Positions 1 to 8,518 of a stretch of DNA of 64,000 nt are shown here, piece by piece. The stretch covers positions 1 through 64,000 of the forward strand of contig NZ_SMKV01000011.1 in NCBI RefSeq assembly GCF_004348445.1. The letters are read 5' to 3'. Under the pieces are notes generated by a model. It searched no databases. It worked only from the letters and a program-made list of their open reading frames with translations, and was not told the DNA's origin. Origin of the DNA: Saccharopolyspora aridisoli. Lineage in GTDB: Bacteria; Actinomycetota; Actinomycetes; Mycobacteriales; Pseudonocardiaceae. Within the stretch, counting starts at the first letter, position 1. Each line of letters starts with the position of its first letter. The translations under genes and the position numbers were made by a program.

Positions 1-828
1 GTGCTGGGAGGGGTGCAGGTAGAGGTCGTTGTGCAGGGGCTCGCCTGCGGTGTAGGGGGTGACGCATTCTCCGCAGACGCCTCTGCGGCAGCGGTGGGGG
101 ATGTTGATGTCCGCTGACTGCAGGGCGTCCAGGAGGGTTTCGTTCTCCCCGACCTGGACGGTTGTGCCGCTTCGGCGCAGGTGGGCGGTGAAGGGTCCGC
201 CGGTGGCCGGGGTGGTTGCGAAGTGCTCCGCGTGGATGCGGGCGGGTGGCCAGCCGGCGTCGCGGGCCCGGGTCATGACCTCGTCCATGAGCGGCTTGGG
301 GCCGCAGACGTAGAGGTGCGTGCCCAGGGGCTGGTCGGTGAGGTCGAGGCCGCGCCAGAACTCGGCACGGGAGTCGGTGATGTGCGCACCGGGGAGGTCG
401 TCGGCGTGGGCGGCGTCGCGGGAGATGTAGTGCACCTCGACGGAGCGCTGCCAGGTCTCGGCCGCTCTGAAGTGCGAGAGGATCGGTGTGATGCCGATCC
501 CGGCGGCGACGAGCAGGTGGTGGCGAGCGGTCTGCACGGGAGCGAGACCGCTTCGGGGATGCCCTGCTTCGACGACGTCGCCGGGGCGCAGCTGGTGCAT
601 CCAGCGCGATCCGCCGGATCCGAGGCGCACCGAGATCTCGTAGTGCTCCGGCTGGAATCCGTCGCCGGTGAGCGAGTAGGAGTTCCAGCGCGGCCGTCCT
701 CGCTCGTCGGTGCCGCACAGCACGTCGACGTGACTGCCGGGCGTGTACGAGCGCAGCTCGCCGACCAGCCGGACCCGCCGCACGCCGTCGGCGACGGGGC
801 ACGTGTCAGCGACGGTGAGCCGGTTCAT
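1..828 (-). CDS. PDR/VanB-type FMN and [2Fe-2S] oxidoreductase (3' end cut by window edge)
   Basis: This is probably the reductase component of the adjacent N-demethylase, passing electrons from NAD(P)H through FMN and a plant-type [2Fe-2S] centre. Visible in order are a flavin-binding RWNSYSL motif, a nucleotide-binding GIGITPI loop, the CGPKPLM motif and, near the cut end, the iron-sulfur signature CRRGVCGEC. The fourth cluster cysteine would lie beyond the window, so about 30-40 residues are missing. The chosen ATG at 828 overlaps the upstream stop (ATGA). An in-frame ATG at 840 is the alternative. The domain order FMN-NAD-[2Fe-2S] is that of phthalate dioxygenase reductase and VanB. Family assignment is firm; the role with the neighbouring monooxygenase is inferred from the operon. 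Confidence 0.85.
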   Translation of the reverse strand, partial: MNRLTVADTCPVADGVRRVRLVGELRSYTPGSHVDVLCGTDERGRPRWNSYSLTGDGFQPEHYEISVRLGSGGSRWMHQLRPGDVVEAGHPRSGLAPVQTARHHLLVAAGIGITPILSHFRAAETWQRSVEVHYISRDAAHADDLPGAHITDSRAEFWRGLDLTDQPLGTHLYVCGPKPLMDEVMTRARDAGWPPARIHAEHFATTPATGGPFTAHLRRSGTTVQVGENETLLDALQSADINIPHRCRRGVCGECVTPYTAGEPLHNDLYLHPSQH

Positions 829-1778
829 CGGCGCAGCCATGCGAGCAGCTCGGGACGGATCTCGCCGTAGCCCTTGTAGTCGGCCATCTCGTCGGGCAGT
901 TCGGCGAGCACGGCTGCGAACTGCTCGCGCCAGGCAGGGATCAGCACCAGCTCCCGCATCGGCAGCAGGTGGGTGCGGATCAGGAACATGATCGAACTCG
1001 ACATCGGCAGCCGGATCAGGTGCTGGACCTCCACTCGCAGGTGCAGGTCGTCGCCGATGTCCGACATGCGACCGCGCTCGGCGCCCCACTCGTCGTAGGT
1101 CTCCAGCGAGGCGTCCAGCCGGTGCCCGACGGTCGAGCTCCAGTTCAGCCGCCGGTAGCAGTCGCCGGGTTGCATGCCGAGCAGGAACCGCTCGGCTCGC
1201 GGGATCGCGCCGTCGGCGAAGTCGCGCGGGACGGGGCCGTGCAGTTCGGTGAACGACATCCCTAGCACGAACCGGATCGACCAGTTCGACGCGAAGGTCA
1301 CCACCCCGGCATCGGCGAACAACCGCCCTCCGCGTTCGTCGAGCAGCACGATGTCGTCGGGCACCTGCGAGGCCGCGAACCGCAGCGGCGGTTCGCCCAG
1401 CGAGTCGTCGTCCCCGAAGCGGAACCGCCGCGCAACGCCGAGCCTCGTGTTCTCCCAGTGGAACTCGCGATCGCCGCAGGAGGCCAGCGTCATCGCCGGG
1501 TCGGTGGCCGCGGCTTCGGAGAGCAAGTGCAGCAGCGCGTCCCAGGACGCCGCTCGCATGTGCCCGCGCTCCACGTGACGCCCCGGGTCGCGGCCGAGGA
1601 TCGCCGCGCGCTCCGCGAGTTCGGTCTCGTAGGCCTCGTTGAAGTCCAGGACCGCGCCGCCCCACTCACCCGCCGCCGTCCGGTGGACGCGCGGTGCGGG
1701 CTCGACGTTGACGCTGTAGCGGTAGCGGTCACCCTCCAGCGGCCAGGGGAACCGCCGCACTCGCGCTGGCAGGATCAC
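825..1778 (-). CDS. Heme-dependent oxidative N-demethylase, DUF3445 family (catalytic subunit)
   Basis: This 317-residue protein matches the DUF3445 family, recently described as heme-dependent oxidative N-demethylases and as the catalytic subunit of dimethylamine monooxygenase, which converts secondary amines to primary amines plus aldehyde with O2 and NAD(P)H. The family core is visible: the FRFGDD stretch, FASNWSIRFVLGMSF, then RLNWSS and the C-terminal IRTHLL segment. The frame stays open upstream to 2159, but a GGAGG at 1786-1790 followed seven bases later by GTG, overlapping the previous stop as GTGA, fixes the start at 1778. It is coupled to a zinc-ribbon subunit upstream and a reductase downstream, the three-part layout of these oxygenases. 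The physiological amine is unknown. Confidence 0.85.
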   Translation of the reverse strand: MILPARVRRFPWPLEGDRYRYSVNVEPAPRVHRTAAGEWGGAVLDFNEAYETELAERAAILGRDPGRHVERGHMRAASWDALLHLLSEAAATDPAMTLASCGDREFHWENTRLGVARRFRFGDDDSLGEPPLRFAASQVPDDIVLLDERGGRLFADAGVVTFASNWSIRFVLGMSFTELHGPVPRDFADGAIPRAERFLLGMQPGDCYRRLNWSSTVGHRLDASLETYDEWGAERGRMSDIGDDLHLRVEVQHLIRLPMSSSIMFLIRTHLLPMRELVLIPAWREQFAAVLAELPDEMADYKGYGEIRPELLAWLRR

Positions 1779-2293
1779 CGGAACGCCTCCACGTCGGCAC
1801 GGAACCCCAGGTGAGAACCCCGGAGCCAGGACACGTGGGAGTAGATGTGCAGCAGCTGGCCGCACCCGCCGCAGACCGTGCGGTCCCCGGCTACCGCCAT
1901 CACCTCGGTGTCGGTGGCGCAGTGCGCGCAGTGCACCACCACCCGTTCCCGCGCGGTGACCTGGCAGCGGACCTCCTCCTCCAGGGCACCGGCCGAGAGC
2001 GCCTGCGAGCGCAGCGCCAGCACGTCGACTTCGTGTCCGGCCAGCATCAACCGCCATCCGACCCGCGCCTCCCGCAACTGCGCGGCCAGGGATTCGGACG
2101 CGGACGCGGCGTCGTCCGCCTGCAACGTCCACACAGGACGATCGACCGAGCGCAGCCATCCGCGGATGATCTCCGAAGCCTCATCCCCGACCCCGAGTAA
2201 CGCGAAGCACCGGCCCGACGGATCCACCTCGACCCGCTCCGGCCACGCGGGCAGGCTGGTGCGCGCACCGGCCGCCATCCGCTCGTCGGTCAT
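1775..2293 (-). CDS. Dimethylamine monooxygenase subunit DmmA-like protein
   Basis: A 172-residue protein with an N-terminal alpha/beta region and a C-terminal zinc-ribbon-like segment holding two CxxC pairs (HCAHC and CGGCG, then HIYSHVS). This pattern matches the DmmA-like subunit of dimethylamine monooxygenases, thought to help transfer electrons to the heme subunit. An ATG at 2293 is preferred because GGGAGG lies six bases ahead of it; ATGs at 2299 and 2341 are less well placed. It is the first gene of the three-gene set and overlaps the DUF3445 gene by four bases. Subunit letters differ between publications, so no symbol is given. Confidence 0.75.
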   Translation of the reverse strand: MTDERMAAGARTSLPAWPERVEVDPSGRCFALLGVGDEASEIIRGWLRSVDRPVWTLQADDAASASESLAAQLREARVGWRLMLAGHEVDVLALRSQALSAGALEEEVRCQVTARERVVVHCAHCATDTEVMAVAGDRTVCGGCGQLLHIYSHVSWLRGSHLGFRADVEAFR

Positions 2294-2323
2294 CGGCATC
2301 CTCCCGCCCCCGAGTACACGAAG

Positions 2324-2354
2324 GCCGGGCGCGGGTGTCAACCACGCCCGGCCC
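2324..2354 (-). terminator. Hairpin terminator after the GT-C gene
   Basis: A perfect 9-bp inverted repeat (ggccgggcg / cgcccggcc) with a 13-base loop starts 11 bases after the stop of the minus-strand membrane glycosyltransferase and lies before the first gene of the N-demethylase operon. There is no clear T-tract, which is common for actinomycete terminators. It separates the two transcription units. Confidence 0.6.
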
Positions 2355-2365
2355 GAGTCACGCGA

Positions 2366-4474
2366 TCACTGCACCGCCCAGTACCCGAACGCCTTGTAGT
2401 CCGGGGACGGGCCGAACGAGGTCAGCGCGGCCAGGCGGACGGTCAGCTCGCTGCTGGTCACCAGGTGCGCCGGAATCGTGATGACGGTTTCCGACCAGCC
2501 CTTCGTCTCCGGCTTGAGCCAGTGCTTGCCGAGGTCGGTGCCGTCGACGAGCACCCGCACGTCCCGCGCCCCCGTGTACAGCCCGGGCTTGGGACCGGCG
2601 GAGTCGTGCCGGGCGATGAGCCGGACCTCCTCGCCGGGAACCAGGTTGCGCAGCGTGAACTCCTCCTCGCCGACGATGTGCCTGGCGCTGTCGACGACCT
2701 CGTGCCCACCGGTTTCGAGCGTGCGGGCCTCGGTGAGCGGCTGGAAACCCGCTCGCGAGGTGTGCACCTCGTGGTCGTGGTCGGCCTCCGAGGTCATCGA
2801 CCCGACGTTGACGTGATCCCGGATGGTGCCGCGGAACGGGCGCATCGGCACGTCACCGGTGTCGATCAAGCTCCAGTCGGCCTTGTACACCGTCATGACC
2901 GGCAGCGAGAGCACCGGCGCCCCCAGGACGCCGGCGTCGGCGAGGTGTTCCAGCTGCACCCCGTTGGGCATGCGGTCGTAGATGGCGATGTAGTCGGGGC
3001 GGTCGTCGGGCGACATCGCGCGCAGTTCCTCGTAGAGCGCACCCATGCCGTGCAGCGCGGGCTTGGCGAGGCCGTTGGTCGTCAGCCCCACGAGGTCCAC
3101 CGTCGGGTGTCCGCCCAGGTAGGCGGCGGCACCGACGTCGTGCACGCCCAGCCGCGCGCCCTCCGGCAGGTTGCCCTTGGTCCAGGTGGCCAGGGCGACG
3201 ACGCGCTCCCGGATGCCACCGGAGTCCTGCACCGCGTTGTGCACCCAGGTCGGCACCGACAGGGCCGTGAACAGCCCGGCCACCGCCAGCAGCGCCACCG
3301 GGGCCTTGTCGCCCAGCCTCAGCCGCTTGCCGACCTCGACGAGGCCGATGACGGCGGCGAGCACGAACAGCGGGAGGAACGGCTGCAGGTAGCGGACCTG
3401 CTGCCACAGCGCGGTTCCCATCGTGGAGATCGCGCCGAGCGCCAGCAGCGTCCCGATGCCGATCGTCCAACCGACCCAGCGCCGCGTCCCGCCGTCGCGG
3501 ACCAGCACCGCCACGCCGAGCGCGGCCAGCAACAGCGCACCGGGGAAGGCGAAGTCCTGCCGGTTCAGCCCGGCGAGGATCTCCATGAACGCCGAGAAGT
3601 TGTCCGCGGTCTTTCCCGCGAGCTCGCCGAAGCTCAGGTTCGGCATGCTCAGGTGCGACTTGGCCTGCGAGCCGTTCGGCGAGGAGTGCCCGGTGGCGAC
3701 CAGGTAGAACAGCAGCTGCGCGGCGATCACGGCGAACGGCAGCGCGCACCAGGCGACCGAGGCGATCCGGGAGGCGAGGTTCTGCCCGCGACGCGCGCTG
3801 AGGACCATCATCAGCGGCGGCACCAGAAGCAGGAACACCAGGGCTTCCAGGCGGCACAGCGCGGCCAGCGACGCCAGCACCGGGGTGAACTTGAAAACCC
3901 CGCACGGCGCCTCGCGGACCAGCATCAGCAACGTTGCGACCAGCAGCAACGAGGTGATCGAGACCTCCATACCGCTGGAAGCTCCCCACAGCAGCGGCCC
4001 GCTGAGCGCGACGAGCACACCTGCCCACACCCCTGCGACGGGACCGGCGACGCGACGGCCCAGCAGCACCACGCCAGCGGCGGTGAGCGCGTGGCAGACC
4101 ACGCCGAACAGGACGGCGGCGGGCATCAGCAGACCGCCGTGCATCCCGAGGAAGTGCAGTGCTCCCAGCACCAGCACGTAGAGCAGGCTGCTGGCCCCGG
4201 TGCTGATCGGGTCGCCGTCGTTGTACCGCAGGAACTCGCCCTGCCCGATCTGCTTGCCGTACTGGAGGTGGATGTAGGTGTCGTCCAGCGGCGGGATGTA
4301 GTGGCCGCCGTTGTAGTGGACGTTCACCAGCACGAAGCCCAGCCCGGCCGCCACCGCCAGCAACGGGACCGCCCACAGGGCGCTCCGGTCCGCGCGCCAC
4401 CGGGCCGCGGGGAGGTCCCCTCGTCTTGTCGGCTCGGATAACTCAGGTTCGACGAGGTCGTTCGTCACGCTCAC
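2366..4474 (-). CDS. GT-C fold integral membrane glycosyltransferase-like protein
   Basis: A 702-residue membrane protein. After a short charged N-terminus comes one membrane segment and then PPLDDTYIHLQYG, the acidic DD motif of the first extracytoplasmic loop that marks GT-C glycosyltransferases using polyprenyl-phosphate sugars. About ten further hydrophobic segments follow (roughly residues 30-430), then a soluble C-terminal region of about 270 residues that should lie outside the membrane. The start is a GTG at 4474 with GGAAGGA seven bases upstream; GTG 4468 is an alternative. The frame remains open far upstream, but that extension is low-complexity Arg-rich sequence. The gene stands alone, with a hairpin behind it and a TATAGT -10 ahead. 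A role in cell-wall or protein glycosylation is plausible; sugar and acceptor are unknown. Confidence 0.75.
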   Translation of the reverse strand: MSVTNDLVEPELSEPTRRGDLPAARWRADRSALWAVPLLAVAAGLGFVLVNVHYNGGHYIPPLDDTYIHLQYGKQIGQGEFLRYNDGDPISTGASSLLYVLVLGALHFLGMHGGLLMPAAVLFGVVCHALTAAGVVLLGRRVAGPVAGVWAGVLVALSGPLLWGASSGMEVSITSLLLVATLLMLVREAPCGVFKFTPVLASLAALCRLEALVFLLLVPPLMMVLSARRGQNLASRIASVAWCALPFAVIAAQLLFYLVATGHSSPNGSQAKSHLSMPNLSFGELAGKTADNFSAFMEILAGLNRQDFAFPGALLLAALGVAVLVRDGGTRRWVGWTIGIGTLLALGAISTMGTALWQQVRYLQPFLPLFVLAAVIGLVEVGKRLRLGDKAPVALLAVAGLFTALSVPTWVHNAVQDSGGIRERVVALATWTKGNLPEGARLGVHDVGAAAYLGGHPTVDLVGLTTNGLAKPALHGMGALYEELRAMSPDDRPDYIAIYDRMPNGVQLEHLADAGVLGAPVLSLPVMTVYKADWSLIDTGDVPMRPFRGTIRDHVNVGSMTSEADHDHEVHTSRAGFQPLTEARTLETGGHEVVDSARHIVGEEEFTLRNLVPGEEVRLIARHDSAGPKPGLYTGARDVRVLVDGTDLGKHWLKPETKGWSETVITIPAHLVTSSELTVRLAALTSFGPSPDYKAFGYWAVQ

Positions 4475-4540
4475 CCAACGGTCCTTCCAGAAAAAGTGTT
4501 GTCGCGCCCTGCTCACCGGTTGGGCGGGCCCGCGTCCTCG

Positions 4541-4570
4541 ACTATAGATGGGCGATTTCGCCCGATTCAC
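4541..4570 (-). promoter_or_regulatory. Candidate promoter of the GT-C gene
   Basis: On the minus strand a perfect TATAGT -10 box (complement of 4541-4546) lies about 67 bases ahead of the GTG at 4474. The -35 region is weak (GTGAAT at an 18-base spacing). A small GGGCG-ATTT-CGCCC hairpin (4550-4563) sits in the spacer and could be an operator or the end of the mft transcript. Confidence 0.35.
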
Positions 4571-4587
4571 CGGGACATCCGGTCCGG

Positions 4588-5262
4588 TCAGCGCTCGGTG
4601 GTCGATGCCCAGGCGTCGACGGCGTCGACGAGGCTTTCCGTCCAGGCGCGCAGGATTCGACGACCTTCGGATCCGCTGGCGCCGCGCGGGTCGCCGAGGA
4701 CACCGTTGGCGCTGACCGCCGCGGTGCCGCCTTCGCGAAGCCGGTCGATCAGCTGCGGCAGCGGTTCGATGTTGCCGGGTTCGGTTCGTTCCAAGCGGAC
4801 CGTGTGGGGCCGGAGCGCGAGCACCGCGGAGGTTTCGGTGCGTCCGGCGTGGCTGTCGTCGGCCGGTCCGGTCGGCGACCAGGCCAGCACCCGGCGGCCT
4901 TCGGAGCGCAGCGTGCGCACCGCGTTGCGCACGGGTGCGGCGTTGCCGCCGTGGCAGGAGACGAGCACCACGCCGGCGAAGGCGTCGGCCGAGCGGCCGA
5001 GCTCGGTGAGCAGCAGTTCGGTGGCGGTCTGCCCGATGGACAGCGTGCCTGGGAACGCGGCGTGCTCTCCGCTGGATCCGTAGGCCACGGCGGGTGCGAC
5101 CACGACGGCCCGATGTTTGGCGAGGCGGTCGCACAGCGCGACGGCGATGTCGGTGTCCACCGTGCACGGCAGGTGCGGGCCGTGCTGCTCCGTGGCTCCG
5201 ACGGGGACGGCGAGCAGCCGAGGTTCGCACAGCTCGGGCCAGCTGGTGTCGCCGAGGTTCAC
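4588..5262 (-). CDS. mftE: Mycofactocin precursor peptidase MftE (creatininase family)
   Basis: MftE is a metal-dependent amidohydrolase of the creatininase family that cuts the modified C-terminal Val-Tyr unit (AHDP) from the MftA peptide after MftC has acted. The 224-residue protein shows the family metal-site motifs TEQHGPH (near residue 25), SCHGGN and HAGRTETS. The start is a GTG at 5262 overlapping the mftF stop (GTGA); longer in-frame extensions read into mftF and are Arg-rich noise. It is the last gene of the mft operon, after mftF, an order that differs from the mftC-D-E-F order of mycobacteria. Identification rests on family motifs plus the unmistakable locus. Confidence 0.93.
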   Translation of the reverse strand: MNLGDTSWPELCEPRLLAVPVGATEQHGPHLPCTVDTDIAVALCDRLAKHRAVVVAPAVAYGSSGEHAAFPGTLSIGQTATELLLTELGRSADAFAGVVLVSCHGGNAAPVRNAVRTLRSEGRRVLAWSPTGPADDSHAGRTETSAVLALRPHTVRLERTEPGNIEPLPQLIDRLREGGTAAVSANGVLGDPRGASGSEGRRILRAWTESLVDAVDAWASTTER

Positions 5263-6602
5263 GCCGAGTTCCCGCTGACCGGGACGCTGCTGCGCCCGCC
5301 TCTGTCGGTGAGCACCGGCCGCAGCGCGATCGTGCTGCGTTCGCGCAGGACCCCGCGCAGCACGCCGCAACCGTAGGCGGCGTCGTCAGCTACGCGGGCG
5401 AGGGTGTGCCGCATCGGATCGAGCTCGCCCTTCTCGGCGAGGTGGCGCGCGGCGACGAGGGCGAGCACGACGCGCCCGCGCTTGGTGAGCAGCAGCGGCG
5501 GGATCGCCAGCGGCGCCCAAGAACGTCCGATGGCGTCGCCGAGGAGCCGTGCCGCACCGAGGTTCCCGTGCGCGGCGAGCTTGATCGACTCGGTCGCGGG
5601 GATGCCGAGAGCGCCGAGCTTGCGGGCGAGCAGGACGGCCGCCGCGCCGGTGACGGCCAGGGCGAGCCTGGGCCGGCCGAGGGCGATCAGCAGCCAGGTC
5701 AGCACGCTCCACAGCGAGATCCGCACGGGTGCGACGTGCTCGCCGTGGCGCCGTCCGAGTGGCCCGGCCGAGCAGCCGTAGCCGTAGCGCTGCCGCAGCA
5801 GGGCGGGCCAGCTGGGACGCGGGGCGTGCTCGACGATCGCGGCGGGTTCGTAACGGACCTGGTGGCGGGCGGTGAGCCGCCACACGAGGTCGACGTCCTC
5901 GCCGAAGCGCATGGTCTCGTCGAAACCCCCCAGTTCGGCGAGGGTTTCGGTGCGGACCAGCAGTGCGGCGGTGGGGACGTAGCCGATGCGGCTGCCGGGC
6001 AGCACGGGTCCAGGTTGGGGGCCGAGGTCCAGCGGTGAGCGGGTCTGCTCGTAGCGCTCCAGTGCCGAAACCCCCGGAACGCTGAGCACTCTCGGCGCCA
6101 TCGCGGCGACGTCGGGTGCTTCGAAGTGGCGCAGCAGCGGGGCCAGCCAGCCGGGCTGCGGGACGGTGTCGGCGTCGAGGAAGGCCACCAGCGGCGTCGT
6201 GGCCAGGCGCCACCCGGCGTTGCGGGCGGCGGCCGGACCGCGTGCCGTGTCGTGGCGGATGGTGGCGCCGGGGATCGGTGTCGGGGAGCCGTCGTCGACG
6301 ACGATGACGCGCAGGCCTCCCAGCGCCGCGAGCAGCGCGGTGGGGTTCTCGCCGCGGACGGGGATGACGACGGTGACGTCATCGGGTCCCAGGCTCGCCG
6401 TGTCGTGCTCGGGGTGCACCAGACCGGTGCGAACGAGCCGCTGCGCCAGTGACCTTCCGCTGGTCACGGGTTCTCCGGCGAGCCAGTCGTCGAGTAGTTC
6501 GCCACCGCGCGCGGTCAGCCGCATGATGCGGTACGGAGATCCGCCGGCGACGGTCCGCCCGTCGTCCCAGCGCTGCAGGCTCGGATCGGCCACCAGTCTC
6601 AC
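5259..6602 (-). CDS. mftF: Mycofactocin system glycosyltransferase MftF
   Basis: MftF is the family 2 glycosyltransferase that adds a beta-1,4-glucose chain to premycofactocin, giving the oligoglycosylated cofactor. The 447-residue protein has a short N-terminal domain, then a GT-A fold with VVDDGSP, the acidic FLDADTVP motif and a GEDVDLVWR acceptor-side motif, and hydrophobic segments in the last third that would hold it to the membrane. The GTG start at 6602 overlaps the SDR stop as GTGA. It lies between the SDR and mftE and is translationally coupled to both. Confidence 0.93.
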   Translation of the reverse strand: MRLVADPSLQRWDDGRTVAGGSPYRIMRLTARGGELLDDWLAGEPVTSGRSLAQRLVRTGLVHPEHDTASLGPDDVTVVIPVRGENPTALLAALGGLRVIVVDDGSPTPIPGATIRHDTARGPAAARNAGWRLATTPLVAFLDADTVPQPGWLAPLLRHFEAPDVAAMAPRVLSVPGVSALERYEQTRSPLDLGPQPGPVLPGSRIGYVPTAALLVRTETLAELGGFDETMRFGEDVDLVWRLTARHQVRYEPAAIVEHAPRPSWPALLRQRYGYGCSAGPLGRRHGEHVAPVRISLWSVLTWLLIALGRPRLALAVTGAAAVLLARKLGALGIPATESIKLAAHGNLGAARLLGDAIGRSWAPLAIPPLLLTKRGRVVLALVAARHLAEKGELDPMRHTLARVADDAAYGCGVLRGVLRERSTIALRPVLTDRGGRSSVPVSGNSA

Positions 6603-7381
6603 GCCGTGAAGCCTCCGTCCGCGTGGACGACGGTGCCGGTGATCGCCGAGGCGCGTTCGTCGCAGAGCCAGCACACGGCGGCGGCGACCTCCTCCGGTTC
6701 CAGCAGGCGTTCGACGACCTGGTGGTCAGCGAACTCCTCCACGTCGTCGAGGTGGTAGTGGGCGGCGGTGGCGGTGAGCATGTCGGTGCGGGTCGATCCG
6801 GGTGACACCGCGCTGGCGTTGACGCCGGTTCCGCGCAGGTCGGTGGCCAATCCGCGGATCAGCCCGACCACCGCGTGCTTGGCCGCGTTGTACCCGGCCA
6901 GGTGGTAGAGGCCCCGGTGCGCGGCGGCCGAGGCGAGCGCGACGAACCGCCCGGCACGGGGCTCGGGGCGACGCAGCATCGCCGGGACCGCGGCGCGGGC
7001 CAGGTTGGACACGCCCCGGACGTCGATGTCGAAGAGCAGGTCCAGTTCGGTGTCGCTGGTCTCCCACAGCGGCGCTCCACCAGCCATCACGGCCGCCGCG
7101 GCGACGGCGGCGTCGAGCCCGCCGAACTCGGCCTCTGCGACCTGGACGGCTTCGGTCAGCGCGGCCGTGTCGCGGACGTCGGCGACCACCTCGCGCACCG
7201 AGTCCGGATGCTCGTCGGCCAGCCGGCGCAGTTCATCGCGGGTGCCGAGCGGGTAGGCCACGCCGGGCAGGTCGGCGCACACGTCGAGCGCGACGACCCG
7301 CCAGCCCTCGCCGGCGAGTTGCCGCACGACTGCGGCCCCCACTCCCCTGGCGGCTCCGGTGACGATCGCGACCCGGTTCAC
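6599..7381 (-). CDS. Mycofactocin-coupled SDR family oxidoreductase
   Basis: A classical short-chain dehydrogenase/reductase of 260 residues with the nucleotide-binding TGAARGVG loop near the N-terminus and the catalytic Ser...YNAAK site. SDRs linked to mycofactocin keep their nicotinamide tightly bound and need mycofactocin as external electron acceptor. This gene's position inside the mft operon, coupled to etfB and mftF by GTGA overlaps, fits that class. The GTG at 7381 was chosen over the long Arg-rich upstream extension. The substrate, presumably an alcohol or carveol-type compound, cannot be read from sequence. Confidence 0.88.
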   Translation of the reverse strand: MNRVAIVTGAARGVGAAVVRQLAGEGWRVVALDVCADLPGVAYPLGTRDELRRLADEHPDSVREVVADVRDTAALTEAVQVAEAEFGGLDAAVAAAAVMAGGAPLWETSDTELDLLFDIDVRGVSNLARAAVPAMLRRPEPRAGRFVALASAAAHRGLYHLAGYNAAKHAVVGLIRGLATDLRGTGVNASAVSPGSTRTDMLTATAAHYHLDDVEEFADHQVVERLLEPEEVAAAVCWLCDERASAITGTVVHADGGFTA

Positions 7382-8214
7382 GGCCGCGCCTGGTATCCGC
7401 GGCGTCGCAGGTAGGCCAGCAGCTCGTCGGCGGCTTCGGCCGCGCTGAGCGGGCCCACGACGGTCGGCGGGGTGCGCTCGACCAGCGCGCCGGTCAGCTC
7501 CAGCGCTCGGTGGTGGGCGCTGTCCCCGCTGGGCACGGGGTGCTCGCGGGCTCGCGGGCGCCGGGGCCGTGCGCTGACGACGTCGGCGCTGGCGGGAGCC
7601 GGTGTCCATGGCAGCAGTTCGATCTCGGTGTCCTGCGCCGCCAGCACGGCGGGCAGCGCGGCGCGTCGGAGACGCAGCCCGCCTTCGACGGAAACCACGG
7701 CGGGACTGGGCAGCCGCAGGATCTCGCGGGCACCCCGGTCGAGCCGTCGGTGTGCCAGCAGCCGGTCGTCGTCGAGTTCGAGGTGGACCGCACCGAGCGC
7801 CTGGGCAGCACCCAGGTGCGCGGCGAGCAACGCCGGCGTCGCGCCGGTCCCGCCATCGGTGGACCGGTCGCCGCAGAGCACCAGGTCCGGTGTCTCCGGC
7901 ATGGCTGCGGCCAGCGCTGCGGCGGTGGACCCGTTGTGCGCCAGGGAATTCGGGTCCAGCGGTGTGTCGACGTCGACGCGGGTGGCGCGGTCCGCTCCGG
8001 CCGCCAGCGCCTCGCGCAGGCCCTCCTCCGCTTCGGCCGGGCCGGCGCTGATGGCGTGGACCTGGCCGCCGGTGAGCTCGGCGAGCCGCAGCGCGTGTTC
8101 CAGCGCGGCGTGCTCGGCCGCGCTCTCGCCCCGGTGTCCGCCGCCCAGGGCGCCGGTGAGCGGGTCGACCTCGATCCGCTGCCAGGATCGGCTCAGTGCC
8201 ACGGCGATGCGCAT
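7378..8214 (-). CDS. Mycofactocin-associated electron transfer flavoprotein, beta subunit
   Basis: This 278-residue protein has the ETF beta fold: an N-terminal nucleotide-binding domain and the GDRSTDGGTGATPALLA segment equivalent to the AMP/FAD-contacting loop of ETF beta. With the ETF alpha gene at 9798-10724 it should form a heterodimer that takes electrons from flavoprotein dehydrogenases and hands them to the ETF-quinone oxidoreductase encoded between them. The ATG at 8214 is four bases after the ferredoxin stop; the 3' end overlaps the SDR start. Splitting etfB and etfA around the ETF-QO and ferredoxin genes resembles a fixABCX-like set. Confidence 0.87.
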   Translation of the reverse strand: MRIAVALSRSWQRIEVDPLTGALGGGHRGESAAEHAALEHALRLAELTGGQVHAISAGPAEAEEGLREALAAGADRATRVDVDTPLDPNSLAHNGSTAAALAAAMPETPDLVLCGDRSTDGGTGATPALLAAHLGAAQALGAVHLELDDDRLLAHRRLDRGAREILRLPSPAVVSVEGGLRLRRAALPAVLAAQDTEIELLPWTPAPASADVVSARPRRPRAREHPVPSGDSAHHRALELTGALVERTPPTVVGPLSAAEAADELLAYLRRRGYQARP

Positions 8215-8218
8215 GTCC

Positions 8219-8506
8219 TCAACCCTTCCGGAACACGACGCCGTGACCACCGTCGGGGTAGGTCCAGCTGATGGCTCCGGCGTTGTTGCAGATCTGGTAG
8301 CAGGTGCCGCATTCGAAGCACTGCTCGTAGTTGAACAGGATGCCGCCGTCGCCGGTGGGCACGAACAGCTTCGCCGGGCAGGCGGCCACGCACGCCTTGG
8401 TGGTGCAGGACCGGCAGATGTCGGTGTCGACGCTGATGTGCGCCCGCTCGCCGACGTCGAAGTCCACGGTGTCCATCCGGTCCTCGAACGAAATGCTCTG
8501 GTACAT
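8219..8506 (-). CDS. FixX-like ferredoxin
   Basis: A 95-residue ferredoxin with two cysteine groups: CRSCTTKACVAACP in the middle and CFECGTCYQIC near the C-terminus. FixX proteins partner FixC-type ETF-quinone oxidoreductases and carry the [4Fe-4S] cluster that mitochondrial ETF-QO holds in its own C-terminal domain. The gene follows the ETF-QO gene by 12 bases, as expected for such a split enzyme. The start is an ATG with GGAGAAGCG just upstream. Confidence 0.88.
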   Translation of the reverse strand: MYQSISFEDRMDTVDFDVGERAHISVDTDICRSCTTKACVAACPAKLFVPTGDGGILFNYEQCFECGTCYQICNNAGAISWTYPDGGHGVVFRKG

Positions 8507-8518
8507 GGTCGCTTCTCC

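Noticed and set aside
2465-4441. Very long plus-strand open frame (658 codons) opposite the membrane glycosyltransferase
   Set aside because: It is the antisense shadow of a GC-rich gene: Arg/Gln/His/Gly-rich with no domain, while the minus strand shows clear membrane helices and the GT-C motif.
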